DNA of 64,000 bases from UBA7672 sp965279205. GTDB lineage: Bacteria > Pseudomonadota > Alphaproteobacteria > Caulobacterales > Hyphomonadaceae. The position numbers and the translations under genes are program-made. Below the pieces are notes generated by a model, which saw only the letters and a program-made list of their open reading frames with translations, had not been told where the DNA came from and searched no databases. The DNA lies in NCBI GenBank assembly GCA_965279205.1, contig OZ257144.1, positions 372,001-436,000 of the forward strand. The letters run 5' to 3'. Positions 42,844 to 51,151 of the stretch are shown here, piece by piece; the first letter of the stretch is position 1; every line of letters begins with the position of its first letter.

Positions 42844-43203
42844 ATGTTCGGCAGTAAACCGAAACCGACCATATTTTCTCGGACACTTGTGGGCGAATGG
42901 CGCGCCGACACCTCCTCGGGCGACGTCCGGGGCGAGATCACGGCTGTCTTCAATCTGGACGGATCCTACCTGACCCGGAACCAGATGGAGATCAGGGGCA
43001 TACCCGCCGATCCCGTCACCCAGACCGGCCGTTACCGGATCGAAGCCGTCGACAGGCAGCGCTTCAAGCTGTTCACCATCGACGAAAATGGCCAGCCACT
43101 GTCCGCCACAGTGCGCACTTTTGTGGACCGCAACACCATGGTCAACGAGGTTGGCCGCATCACCTTCAAGCGGGTCGAGCAGCCGCAACAGCCGCTGTTC
43201 TGA
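42844..43203 (+). CDS. Hypothetical protein, 119 residues
   Basis: The frame has normal GC-rich codon use and a plain ATG start. The product is soluble, with alternating strands (GEITAVFNLDGSYLTRNQMEI, GRYRIEAVDRQRFKLFTI), suggestive of a small lipocalin-like or beta-barrel fold. There is no signal peptide. I do not recognise a family. Confidence 0.6.
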   Translation: MFGSKPKPTIFSRTLVGEWRADTSSGDVRGEITAVFNLDGSYLTRNQMEIRGIPADPVTQTGRYRIEAVDRQRFKLFTIDENGQPLSATVRTFVDRNTMVNEVGRITFKRVEQPQQPLF

Positions 43204-43281
43204 CTTTCCCGGGCTTCCGAAACGTGGCCTGATGCCTCCCGAGCCGCCCCGATCGAGTGGGCAGCCACGGGGAGATATTTC

Positions 43282-43752
43282 ATGAAAACCATCATCGCCG
43301 CCACCTTCCTTGCGCTGGGAGCGGTGGCCGTATCCGCGTCTGCCTTCGCCCAGGAAGCGGACATCCAGGTGCGCTCCATCCGTGTGCTGGCGACCGACCC
43401 CGAAGCGCTCGCGAAATTCTACGCCGCCGCCTTCGGCATGTCCGAGACGCGCCGCCCGGTCGATACAGCCACCTTCAAGGAAATCGTACTCAACTCCGGC
43501 TCGACACCCGAACTGGCGAAGAAGGCGACGACCACCCCGATCGTGATTGCAACACGCGCCAAGACCGGGCCGGCAGCCGGCGGCATGGCGGCGCTGATCC
43601 TCGAAGTCCCCGACATGGACAAGGCGATTGCGCGCGCGACCGCTGCTGGCGCCAAGCTGATGCGCCCGGTCGCGAAATCAGGCGAGGGGCTTTCCTATGC
43701 CTTCCTCACTGATCCGGACGGCAACCAGGTCGAGCTGCTGCTGAAGCAGTAA
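43282..43752 (+). CDS. Secreted VOC (glyoxalase-like) protein
   Basis: 156 residues. A signal peptide (IIAATFLALGAVAVSASAFAQ) precedes a VOC fold: VRSIRVLATDPEALAKFYAAAFG, then ALILEVPDMDKAIARATAAGAKLM and the end FLTDPDGNQVELLLKQ with its metal-ligand Glu. VOC proteins are usually cytoplasmic, so export is unusual but seen in some alphaproteobacteria. Substrate is unknown. Confidence 0.82.
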   Translation: MKTIIAATFLALGAVAVSASAFAQEADIQVRSIRVLATDPEALAKFYAAAFGMSETRRPVDTATFKEIVLNSGSTPELAKKATTTPIVIATRAKTGPAAGGMAALILEVPDMDKAIARATAAGAKLMRPVAKSGEGLSYAFLTDPDGNQVELLLKQ

Positions 43753-43885
43753 CGACAAGGAAAGATCCGTGCTCGGCTTGCGCCACGCTTTCCCTGTTTT
43801 CGGAGGGGAAGACGAACCTCTCCCCATTCGCTGAAACATCGACTATCTAGGATCAAACCAAACGATCCTGCCGAGGAGATTTCCC

Positions 43886-45316
43886 ATGCGCGATTACCTG
43901 AAATTCTACATCAACGGCGCCTGGGTCGACCCGGTCACCCCGCGCACGCTGGATGTGCAGAACCCGGCCAATGAGGAAGCCTACGCCCGCATCTCGATCG
44001 GCTCGAAAGCCGACGTAGACAAGGCCGTCGCCGCTGCCAAAGCCGCGTTCCCGGCCTTTGCCGCGACCACGAAAGAGTACCGCGCCGACCTGCTCGACAA
44101 GATCATCGCTGTCTACCAGAAGCGCCTCGGCGACATGGCCGGCGCCGTCTCGGAAGAGATGGGTGCGCCGATGTGGCTCGCGCAGGCAGCCCAGGCCCCG
44201 TCGGGCCTCGGCCATCTGATGCAGGCCGCTGGTTATCTCCGCACCTTCGAGTTCGAAGAGCGTCGCGGCAAGCACCTCATCCGGAAGGAACCGATCGGTG
44301 TCTGCGGTTTCATCACGCCGTGGAACTGGCCGCAGAACCAGATCGCCTGCAAGGTCGCCCCCGCTATCGCCGCCGGCTGCACCATGGTGCTGAAGCCGTC
44401 CGAGATTGCGCCGATCGACGCCATTATCTTCGCCGAGATCATGCATGAAGCCGGCGTGCCGGCTGGCGTGTTCAATCTGGTCAATGGCGACGGCCCCGGC
44501 GTCGGCGCCGCGCTTTCGGCTCACCCGGATGTCGACATGATGTCGTTCACCGGTTCGACCCGTGCGGGCGTTCTCGTGGCGCAAGCCGCCGCTCCGACCG
44601 TGAAGCGCGTCAGCCAGGAACTCGGCGGCAAGTCGGCCAACATCGTGCTCGACGACGCCGACATCACCAAAGCTGTAAAGTCCGGCGTCATGCAGATGAT
44701 GACCAACACAGGCCAGAGCTGCAACGCGCCCTCGCGCATGTTCGTGCCGCGCGCCAAGAACGAGGAAGCCAAGGCGATTGCGAAAGCCACTGCTGAAGCC
44801 GTGAAGGTGCAGGACCCTGCAACGGCGGAGAAGGGCGCCATCGGCCCCGTCGTCTCCGAAGCCCAGTGGAACAAGATCCAGGGCCTCATCAAGAAAGGCA
44901 TCGAGGAAGGCGCGACGCTCGTCGCCGGCGGTCTCGGCCGCCCCGACGGTCTCAACCGCGGCTACTATGTGAAGCCCACCATCTTCGCTGACGTGCGGAA
45001 TGACATGACGATCGCGGTCGAAGAGATCTTCGGACCCGTGCTCTGCATCCTGCCCTACGACACGGAAGCTGAGGCGATCGCCATGGCCAACGACACGGTC
45101 TATGGCCTCTCGGGCTACGTCCAGGGTGAGCAGGAACACGCGCAGAAGGTCGCGCGTCAGCTCCGCACTGGCATGGTGCACGTCAACGGCGCCGGCTCCG
45201 ACCAGACCATGCCCTTCGGCGGCTTCAAGCAGTCCGGCAATGGCCGCGAGTGGGGCGTGGAAGGCATCCACGAATTCCTTGAGACCAAGTCGGTCTTCGG
45301 CTTCGCCACGGCCTGA
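43886..45316 (+). CDS. NAD(P)-dependent aldehyde dehydrogenase
   Basis: 476 residues with GAGGAG upstream. FITPWNWPQNQ and KPSEIAPI form the cofactor-binding region, FTGSTRAG the Rossmann turn, VSQELGGKSANIV holds the general-base Glu and NTGQSCNAPSRMF the catalytic Cys. EEIFGPVLCI and GGFKQSGNGREWG are further family motifs. It oxidises an aldehyde to the acid; the substrate is undetermined. A likely terminator follows directly. Confidence 0.93.
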   Translation: MRDYLKFYINGAWVDPVTPRTLDVQNPANEEAYARISIGSKADVDKAVAAAKAAFPAFAATTKEYRADLLDKIIAVYQKRLGDMAGAVSEEMGAPMWLAQAAQAPSGLGHLMQAAGYLRTFEFEERRGKHLIRKEPIGVCGFITPWNWPQNQIACKVAPAIAAGCTMVLKPSEIAPIDAIIFAEIMHEAGVPAGVFNLVNGDGPGVGAALSAHPDVDMMSFTGSTRAGVLVAQAAAPTVKRVSQELGGKSANIVLDDADITKAVKSGVMQMMTNTGQSCNAPSRMFVPRAKNEEAKAIAKATAEAVKVQDPATAEKGAIGPVVSEAQWNKIQGLIKKGIEEGATLVAGGLGRPDGLNRGYYVKPTIFADVRNDMTIAVEEIFGPVLCILPYDTEAEAIAMANDTVYGLSGYVQGEQEHAQKVARQLRTGMVHVNGAGSDQTMPFGGFKQSGNGREWGVEGIHEFLETKSVFGFATA

Positions 45317-45356
45317 CGTCGCTGATCCAGCGCGCAGTCTGAAACGTAGATCAAAT

Positions 45357-45391
45357 CAGGCCGGTCCACTGCTGGCGGGCCGGCCTGTTCC
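45357..45391 (+). terminator. Probable terminator after the aldehyde dehydrogenase gene
   Basis: An 8-base-pair stem CAGGCCGG/CCGGCCTG with a 15-base loop, followed by TTCC, lies 40 bases past the stop codon. The T-run is weak. Confidence 0.5.
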
Positions 45392-45459
45392 ATTGGCGTT
45401 CACCTTCGCGCTACTATGTGAGAGGGTGCAGGACTTCGTCCTCCAACCGGAGACACACC

Positions 45460-45984
45460 ATGTTTCGCAAGCTGATGGCCATCGCCGCGCTCGCAGGCGC
45501 GATCGGCCTGGCCGCATGTGAAAGCGGCCCCACGCCCTACCAGCCCGGCGGCGGATCCGATCGGGGCTATACCGAACAGAAGATCGAGAACGACCGATAC
45601 AAGATTTCGTTCAAGGGCAACTCGCTCACCGACCGGGAAACGGTCGAGACCTACATGCTTTACCGCGCTGCCGAGCTGACACTGCAGAGCGGCTTCGACA
45701 CCTTCACCATCGTCAATCGCGACACCGACAAGGATAGCCGCACGCGCGAGTATGGTGGGTTCATGGGCTCGCGCCTGTCCTATGTTTACTTCGTTCCGAA
45801 CTATGGCTGGGTTGGCGCCTGGGAGCCCTACTGGACGCCCTCGCGCTATGAGCGGGTCACCCGCTACGAAGCCTATGCCGAGATCATGATGGGCAAGGGC
45901 GCCAAGGGCACTGATCCCAACACGTTCGACGCCCGGCAGGTCTCCCAGAACCTCGCTAGCCAGATCCAGCGGCCGGCGTCGTAG
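45460..45984 (+). CDS. Lipoprotein, CC0125/CC1285-like
   Basis: 174 residues from the ATG at 45460. Signal peptide with lipobox GLAAC (Cys20). The mature part begins GPTPYQPGGGSDRGYTEQKIENDRYKISFKGN, then MLYRAAELTLQSGFDTFTIVNRDTD, matching a lipoprotein family known from Caulobacter and relatives (name by recall). The function is unknown; it supports placing the organism near the Caulobacterales. Confidence 0.8.
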   Translation: MFRKLMAIAALAGAIGLAACESGPTPYQPGGGSDRGYTEQKIENDRYKISFKGNSLTDRETVETYMLYRAAELTLQSGFDTFTIVNRDTDKDSRTREYGGFMGSRLSYVYFVPNYGWVGAWEPYWTPSRYERVTRYEAYAEIMMGKGAKGTDPNTFDARQVSQNLASQIQRPAS

Positions 45985-46067
45985 GCTTTTCCGAGGCTTC
46001 GAAGGGGTTTTGACCGTTTCAGCGGCGTAAACACCCGCGCAACCTGGCGCGGGTAGGGTCCCGCATC

Positions 46068-46997
46068 ATGACCGCCGCTGTGTCCATCATCATCCCGACT
46101 TTCCGCCGCCCCCAGCGGGCGGTCGAGGCTGCGCGTTCAGCGCTGGCCCAGGATATCGCGATGACATTCGAAGTGGTGCTGGTCGACAATGATCCGGAAG
46201 GCTCGGCGCTATCCGCGCTGCGTGCGCTGAAAGACCCTCGCATCGTTGTCGTGCACGAGCCGCGCACCGGCGTGGCCAACGCCCGCAACGCCGGCCTGCG
46301 CGCCGCGCGGGGAGATGTCATCGCTTTCCTCGACGATGATCAGGTCGCCCCACCGGAATGGCTCTCCGAACTCATGCGCGTCCAGCGCACGGCGCGTGTC
46401 GACGTCGTCTTTGGCCCTGTGTGGTCGAAGCTCGCCACGCTGCCACGCGACCACGAGGAATACTTCAACGCTTTCTTCTCGCGCGACCCTGGCCATGCCG
46501 AAGGTGAGATCGACGCCTTCTACGGATGCGGCTGCAGCCTGGTGCTGCGCGGCGCGCTGCCATCGGCTGAACCGTTCTCCGCGGCGCACGACGAGACCGG
46601 CGGCCAGTGCGAGTCGCTGTTCGAGCAGATGCAGGCGCAGAGCGCGCGCTTTGCCTGGGCGCCCGGCGCCCATGTCTGGGAAACGCCTGAGCCGTCTCGC
46701 GTGACACTCGGCTATACACTCAAACGCGCCTTCGCTCACGGGCAGGGGTTCACGAGAAAAGCCTGGGCCGGGCCGAAGCGCGATCTTGCCGCCGTCGGCG
46801 CTTCGATGGCTGCGGGCGCCGGCCAGTGCATCGTCCACGGCGTCGTCGCGTTGGGTTGTTTTCTCGGCAAGACACGGGAACGCGCCTTTGCCTATCGCCG
46901 CCTTGTCGAAGGCGCAGGCAAGCTGTTCTGGTTTCCGCTGTTCAAGCCGCGCGTCCGCGCGACAAACATGCCGAAAGTGAAGACCGCTACGGCCTAG
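46068..46997 (+). CDS. Family 2 glycosyltransferase
   Basis: 309 residues, cytoplasmic GT-A fold: VSIIIPTFRRPQRAVEAARSAL, VVLVDNDPEGSA, ARNAGLRAARGDVIAFLDDDQVAPPEWL with the DDD metal site, and a late FYGCGCSLVLRGALP. It probably adds a sugar to a surface polysaccharide or lipid; the acceptor is unknown. A hydrophobic segment near residues 245-265 may hold it at the membrane. It overlaps the convergent CDF gene by 4 bases. Confidence 0.9.
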   Translation: MTAAVSIIIPTFRRPQRAVEAARSALAQDIAMTFEVVLVDNDPEGSALSALRALKDPRIVVVHEPRTGVANARNAGLRAARGDVIAFLDDDQVAPPEWLSELMRVQRTARVDVVFGPVWSKLATLPRDHEEYFNAFFSRDPGHAEGEIDAFYGCGCSLVLRGALPSAEPFSAAHDETGGQCESLFEQMQAQSARFAWAPGAHVWETPEPSRVTLGYTLKRAFAHGQGFTRKAWAGPKRDLAAVGASMAAGAGQCIVHGVVALGCFLGKTRERAFAYRRLVEGAGKLFWFPLFKPRVRATNMPKVKTATA

Positions 46998-47992
46998 CCG
47001 CAGTCCGATCCACCGGCGCAGTCCCCGACCTCGATCTCGATCGTCGCATGGCCGATGCCGTGCTTCTCCAGCAGCCGCGCCTTGATCCGCGCTACCACAC
47101 TCGGTCCCGAAGCTTCCGCCGCGACCCTGGCGTGCAAGGTCATCATCGAACGCCGGCCATCGAGCGACCACAGGTGAGCATGGTGGATGTCGACAACGCC
47201 TTCGACAGCGTCCGCCAGGTCGTGCGTTACCGCATCGATGTCGAGATCGTCCGGCGCACCTTCCAGTAGGATGTGTGCGCTTTCCCTGGTCAGCATCCAT
47301 GCCGAGCGCAGGATGATCAGGGCGACCAGCATGGACAGGATCGGATCGGCCTGAACCCAGCCGGTCGCCATGATCACGATCGCGGCTACGATCGCCGCCA
47401 GCGAACCAAGCAGGTCGCCGGCCACATGGAGCAGGGCGCCACGCACATTGAGATTGTTGCGGTCGGCGCCGTGCAGCACGGCGAACGAGGCGACGTTGAC
47501 CGCAAGACCGCCGGCCGCCACCCACAGCATCAGGTTGGGCTCGATCGGGTGCGGGGTCATCAGCCGCCCGATCGCTTCGACAACGATCCAGACGGCGATC
47601 GCGAACAGCGTCAGCCCGTTGACGAAGGCCGCCAGCACCGGAAAGCGCCGGAAGCCGAACGTCCGCCGTGCATCGGCCGGACGGCGCGCCATGCGGAAGC
47701 CGATCCAGGCAAGCGCCAGCGATCCGAAGTCCGACAGCATGTGGCCGGCGTCGGCGATCAGCGCCAGCGAACCGGCGAGCAACCCGCCCACCAGCTCGAC
47801 GCCCATGAAGCCGCCCGTCAGCAGCGCCGCTATGGCAATGCGGTTGGCATTCTTCTCGTCGCCGCCATGATGATGAGCGTGGGCATGGCCGTGGTCGTGA
47901 CCGCGATCATGGCTGTGATCATGCGCATGGCCGCGCCCGTGATCATGTGAATGACCATGTCCCCCATGCGAATGCGTGTGATCGTGCGCCAT
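46994..47992 (-). CDS. Cation diffusion facilitator (Zn/Co/Cd exporter)
   Basis: 332 residues from the ATG at 47992. The first 45 residues are rich in His and Asp (HDHTHSHGGHGHSHDHG...), a metal-binding tail. About six transmembrane helices follow, with LIADAGHMLSDFGSLALAW and LHVAGDLLGS supplying the H-x-x-x-D metal site. The C-terminal cytoplasmic domain has DIHHAHLWSLDG. This is the CzcD/ZitB type, which exports zinc or related metals with protons. Confidence 0.93.
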   Translation of the reverse strand: MAHDHTHSHGGHGHSHDHGRGHAHDHSHDRGHDHGHAHAHHHGGDEKNANRIAIAALLTGGFMGVELVGGLLAGSLALIADAGHMLSDFGSLALAWIGFRMARRPADARRTFGFRRFPVLAAFVNGLTLFAIAVWIVVEAIGRLMTPHPIEPNLMLWVAAGGLAVNVASFAVLHGADRNNLNVRGALLHVAGDLLGSLAAIVAAIVIMATGWVQADPILSMLVALIILRSAWMLTRESAHILLEGAPDDLDIDAVTHDLADAVEGVVDIHHAHLWSLDGRRSMMTLHARVAAEASGPSVVARIKARLLEKHGIGHATIEIEVGDCAGGSDCG

Positions 47993-48038
47993 GGCCGGGA
48001 GGTAAGCTGCCCGCCACCGAAACGCAAATGAATACAAT

Positions 48039-48051
48039 GGTATGATATACC
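48039..48051. promoter_or_regulatory. Short inverted repeat between the CDF exporter and glucokinase genes
   Basis: GGTAT-GAT-ATACC lies 47 bases before the CDF start and about 50 bases before the glucokinase start. It could bind a metal-responsive regulator for the exporter; the sequence is only loosely similar to Zur-type sites. Confidence 0.3.
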
Positions 48052-48100
48052 GGCCGCTCTTGTGTTGCACAGCGCGCGAGCACCCGCCTAAGGTCCACCC

Positions 48101-49075
48101 ATGCTGGACGGGGCGATACTGGTCGGGGATGCGGGCGGCACCAATGTGCGCTTCGCGCTGGCGCGAGCCGAAGGCTCCAAGATCATCCTGTCCGATATCT
48201 GGAAACGGCCCGGCGAGGACTACGCAACCTTCGACGCCGCGCTCGAAGCATTCCTGCTAGAAACAAGGCCGAAAATATCAGGCGCCGCGTTTGGCTTGGC
48301 CGGCGTCGTCACGCACGGCCAAGTCGACTTGCTCAATCGTGGATGGAGCGTCGATCTTGCGCCGATCCGGGCGAAGCTCGGCGTTGGCCGCCTCGTCGCG
48401 GTCAACGACTTCCACGCCATGGCGCGCTCCGCGCCCGAGCTTGCCGGCGACCAGTTGCGCAGCCTTCATCCCGGCAAGCCCGATCCGGAAGGCTCGCTTG
48501 CGATCGGCGGCCCCGGCACCGGCTTCGGCATGGGTGTGCTGCGCCGCTTCGCGCACGGCTGGATCGTCATGGGCGGGGAGGGCGGCCACCAGGCTTTCAC
48601 GCCCCAGACCGAGATCGACTGGAAGCTCGCCGAACATTTCCGCCGCGCCGGCCACTACCTCTCATACGAGATCGCTGCCGCTGGCGTCGGCTTCGAGGAA
48701 ACACTCGAGGCGCTGTTCGACGTCATGGGCCTCAAGCCAAAACCCCTGTCGCAGGCCGAGGTGATTGCGGCCGCGCATGCCGGCGATCCGGTCGCGCTGG
48801 AATTCTGCCGTCTGCGCGCCCGCGCCGTCATGACCGCGATTGGCGATCTCGCGCTTGTCTCCAACGCGGCCGGAGGCGTCTTCATTGCCGGCGGCGTCGC
48901 GCAGCACCTTGAGCCGTGGCTGAAGGAAAAAGCAGCTCTCGATCGCTTCTACAAGCGCGGTCAGCGCTCTGACCTCATGAAACCGATCCCCATCAGCCTG
49001 ATCGCGTCCGAAGCAGCGCCGCTGATCGGTGTTGCTCACCTGTGGCTCGACGAGCAGGCGAGGGGATGGCTGTGA
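48101..49075 (+). CDS. glk: Glucokinase
   Basis: 324 residues. LVGDAGGTNVRFAL is the phosphate 1 motif, GLAGVV and VNDFHAMA follow with the catalytic Asp, GGPGTGFGMG is the adenosine/phosphate 2 region and MGGEGGHQAF contains the glucose-binding Glu and His. It is the proteobacterial Glk type rather than ROK. It phosphorylates glucose to glucose 6-phosphate for the Entner-Doudoroff or pentose phosphate routes. Its stop overlaps the start of the SDR gene. Confidence 0.92.
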   Translation: MLDGAILVGDAGGTNVRFALARAEGSKIILSDIWKRPGEDYATFDAALEAFLLETRPKISGAAFGLAGVVTHGQVDLLNRGWSVDLAPIRAKLGVGRLVAVNDFHAMARSAPELAGDQLRSLHPGKPDPEGSLAIGGPGTGFGMGVLRRFAHGWIVMGGEGGHQAFTPQTEIDWKLAEHFRRAGHYLSYEIAAAGVGFEETLEALFDVMGLKPKPLSQAEVIAAAHAGDPVALEFCRLRARAVMTAIGDLALVSNAAGGVFIAGGVAQHLEPWLKEKAALDRFYKRGQRSDLMKPIPISLIASEAAPLIGVAHLWLDEQARGWL

Positions 49076-49878
49076 ACCGCCGTCTCGCTCTGGTCACCGG
49101 CGCCTCCGCCGGCATCGGTGCGGCCTTCGCGAAACTCTATGCCCGCGAAGGTTTCGACGTCGCGCTTGTTGCCCGCCGCGCTGACCGTCTCGAAGCGCTC
49201 GCGGCGGACTTGAAGAAGAGTCATGCTGCTGAGACCATCGTCATTCCCATCGATCTTGCCGAAACGACGGCGCCGGACGCCATCCTGAAAGCGATCGCTG
49301 GCCAGGGCCGCGCGGTCGATGTGCTGGTCAACAACGCGGGCTATGGCCTGCCGGGCGAATGGCTCGACACGCCCTGGGCTGATCAGGCGCGCGTGCTGCA
49401 GGTGATGCTGACCGCCCCGCTCGAACTCTCGCACAAGGTGCTGCCTGGCATGGTCGAGCGGAAATGGGGCCGCATCGTCAACATCGCCTCGCTGGCTGGC
49501 TTCACGCCCAGCGCCCGCAGCCACACCACCTATGGCGCGGTCAAGTCGGCGCTTATCAAGTTCACCCAGTCGCTCAATGCCGAAATGCAGGGGACGGGCG
49601 TCCACTGCACCGCTGTCTGCCCGGGCCTCACCTGGTCGGAATTCCACGACATCAACGGCACGCGCGAACAGCTCAAGTCGACGCCGGGCTATCTGTGGCA
49701 ATCCGCGGAGGATGTCGCCGAGGCCGGCTATCGCGCGGTCGAGCTCAACCGCGCCATCGTCGTCACCGGCGGGGTCAACAAGCTGCTGGCGGGGGTATCG
49801 AAAGTGATGCCGGATGCGCTGGGCGCCGCCCTCGCGAACCGGGTAATGAAGCGCTATCGCAACCCGAACGAAGGCTAG
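49072..49878 (+). CDS. Short-chain dehydrogenase/reductase
   Basis: 268 residues from the GTG at 49072, which overlaps the glk stop as GTGA and has GAGGGG at 6 bases; an ATG at 49066 is the alternative. LVTGASAGIG is the cofactor glycine motif, DVLVNNAGYG the NNAG motif, and the active site shows Ser in NIASLAG and Tyr-x-x-x-Lys in TYGAVKSAL. The substrate is unknown. Translational coupling to glk suggests co-expression rather than a shared pathway. Confidence 0.9.
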   Translation: MNRRLALVTGASAGIGAAFAKLYAREGFDVALVARRADRLEALAADLKKSHAAETIVIPIDLAETTAPDAILKAIAGQGRAVDVLVNNAGYGLPGEWLDTPWADQARVLQVMLTAPLELSHKVLPGMVERKWGRIVNIASLAGFTPSARSHTTYGAVKSALIKFTQSLNAEMQGTGVHCTAVCPGLTWSEFHDINGTREQLKSTPGYLWQSAEDVAEAGYRAVELNRAIVVTGGVNKLLAGVSKVMPDALGAALANRVMKRYRNPNEG

Positions 49879-49902
49879 CCGGCTTGTCTGCGCAATGGCG
49901 GC

Positions 49903-50169
49903 TCAGAAATCGACCGCCAGTCCCTTTTTCTCCCAGTCGCCATAGCGTGTCGGCTCCTCGCCCTCGCGGCGGCCATTTATCTCGGTAGGCAATTCTTGCC
50001 GGGGCGCGGCCTGGCGTCGCGCTTCGGCTTCCTCCAGCGCCCGGATCGCCTCCGGGCTCAGCGCCTTTCCGGGCGCAGCGCCCGGTACAACCGGCGTTTG
50101 CGGCTCGGTTCCGGCCTCTGAGTCCGGGACGCCACTGCTTTCGTTCATTTCGGTTTTACTGCTGCTCAT
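49903..50169 (-). CDS. DUF1674 protein, succinate dehydrogenase assembly factor 4 type
   Basis: 88 residues. The C-terminal signature LPTEINGRREGEEPTRYGDWEKKGLAVDF is that of DUF1674/SDHAF4, which binds the flavinated SdhA subunit during assembly of complex II. The N-terminal half is low-complexity Pro/Glu/Ala-rich. The gene lies alone, divergent from htpX and with no sdh genes nearby. Confidence 0.9.
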   Translation of the reverse strand: MSSSKTEMNESSGVPDSEAGTEPQTPVVPGAAPGKALSPEAIRALEEAEARRQAAPRQELPTEINGRREGEEPTRYGDWEKKGLAVDF

Positions 50170-50172
50170 CCT

Positions 50173-50183
50173 GTGACGTTCAC
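50173..50183. promoter_or_regulatory. GTGACGTTCAC element between the DUF1674 and htpX genes
   Basis: An 11-base inverted repeat (GTGA-CGT-TCAC) just upstream of the DUF1674 start codon; the identical 11 bases recur at 63702-63712. Significance is uncertain. Confidence 0.2.
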
Positions 50184-50270
50184 CAATTTTTTCAGGTTTG
50201 GAAAGGAAGCTTTCACCAAGATCACCAAACCTCCCTTTTCGGGGACGACGACCTGCGTGAGAGAGCCGTT

Positions 50271-51098
50271 ATGAGCTACGTCAAAGCCGCCGGACTGATG
50301 CTGCTTATCCACCTCGCTTTCGCCGGGCTGGGCTGGTCAATCGCGCAGAAAGAGGGCGCGCTGGTCGCGACCGTGATCGCGTTCGCCTTCCACCTGGTCG
50401 TCTTCTGGTACGCCGAGAAGATCATGTTGAAGCTCCACAACGCCCGCGAGGTCGGCTCGGACGACGCCTCGCCGATGATCCGCGCCTTCGTGGCCGACTG
50501 CGACAAGCTGGCGATGAAGGCCAACATGCCGCGCCCGCGCACCTACATCGTCGACGCCTTCCAGCCCAACGCTTTCGTGGCTGGCCGCGACACCAACCAT
50601 GCCTCGATCGCTGTCACCGACGGCCTGCTCAAGACGCTGTCCCGCGCGGAAGTCTCCGCCGTGGTCGCCCACGAGCTGGCTCATGTGAAACGTGGCGACG
50701 CTCTCGCCATGGGCGTGTGCTCGGCGCTGGCCGTCCTGATGACCACCATTTTCGGCGGGCTTGCTTATCCGCTGGGCCAGCGCAAGCGCGTCTCGCGCAT
50801 CGTCGCCGGCCTCGTTGCCCGTATCGGCCAGAGCCACCACCGCGAATACGCCGCCGACAAGCAGGCCGGCGAAATCTGCGGCGCCCCGATCAACCTCGCC
50901 AACGCCCTGCTGAAGCTCGAGCGTCATACCGCCTCGCTGCTCAACCCGCTGGCCGAGCGCAGCCCGGCCACCGCCCACATGTTTGTCATCGACCCGCTGC
51001 ACGGCAAGCGCCGCACCGCCAGCGCCAGCCACCCGCCAACCGAACGCCGCATCGCCCGTCTGCACCGCCAGGCCGCCGAGATGGAAGGCGTCGAATAA
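50271..51098 (+). CDS. htpX: HtpX-type M48 membrane metalloprotease
   Basis: 275 residues. Two N-terminal helices (about 5-25, 30-48) are followed by the zinc site HELAHVKRGD (near residue 134), another hydrophobic pair and the third ligand region HHREYAADKQAGEICG. HtpX degrades misfolded membrane proteins alongside FtsH. The protein is close to the normal length. rsmB follows 53 bases later, an arrangement common in alphaproteobacteria. Confidence 0.9.
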   Translation: MSYVKAAGLMLLIHLAFAGLGWSIAQKEGALVATVIAFAFHLVVFWYAEKIMLKLHNAREVGSDDASPMIRAFVADCDKLAMKANMPRPRTYIVDAFQPNAFVAGRDTNHASIAVTDGLLKTLSRAEVSAVVAHELAHVKRGDALAMGVCSALAVLMTTIFGGLAYPLGQRKRVSRIVAGLVARIGQSHHREYAADKQAGEICGAPINLANALLKLERHTASLLNPLAERSPATAHMFVIDPLHGKRRTASASHPPTERRIARLHRQAAEMEGVE

Positions 51099-51151
51099 GC
51101 CGCCGCGTCTTTCGGATGACAGCCTAGCCTCAAGCGGGTAGGGACCCGCCC

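Noticed and set aside
43853..45271. A 472-codon open frame on the minus strand opposite the aldehyde dehydrogenase
   Set aside because: It is His/Asp/Gly-rich with no domain and lies entirely under a gene with intact catalytic motifs.
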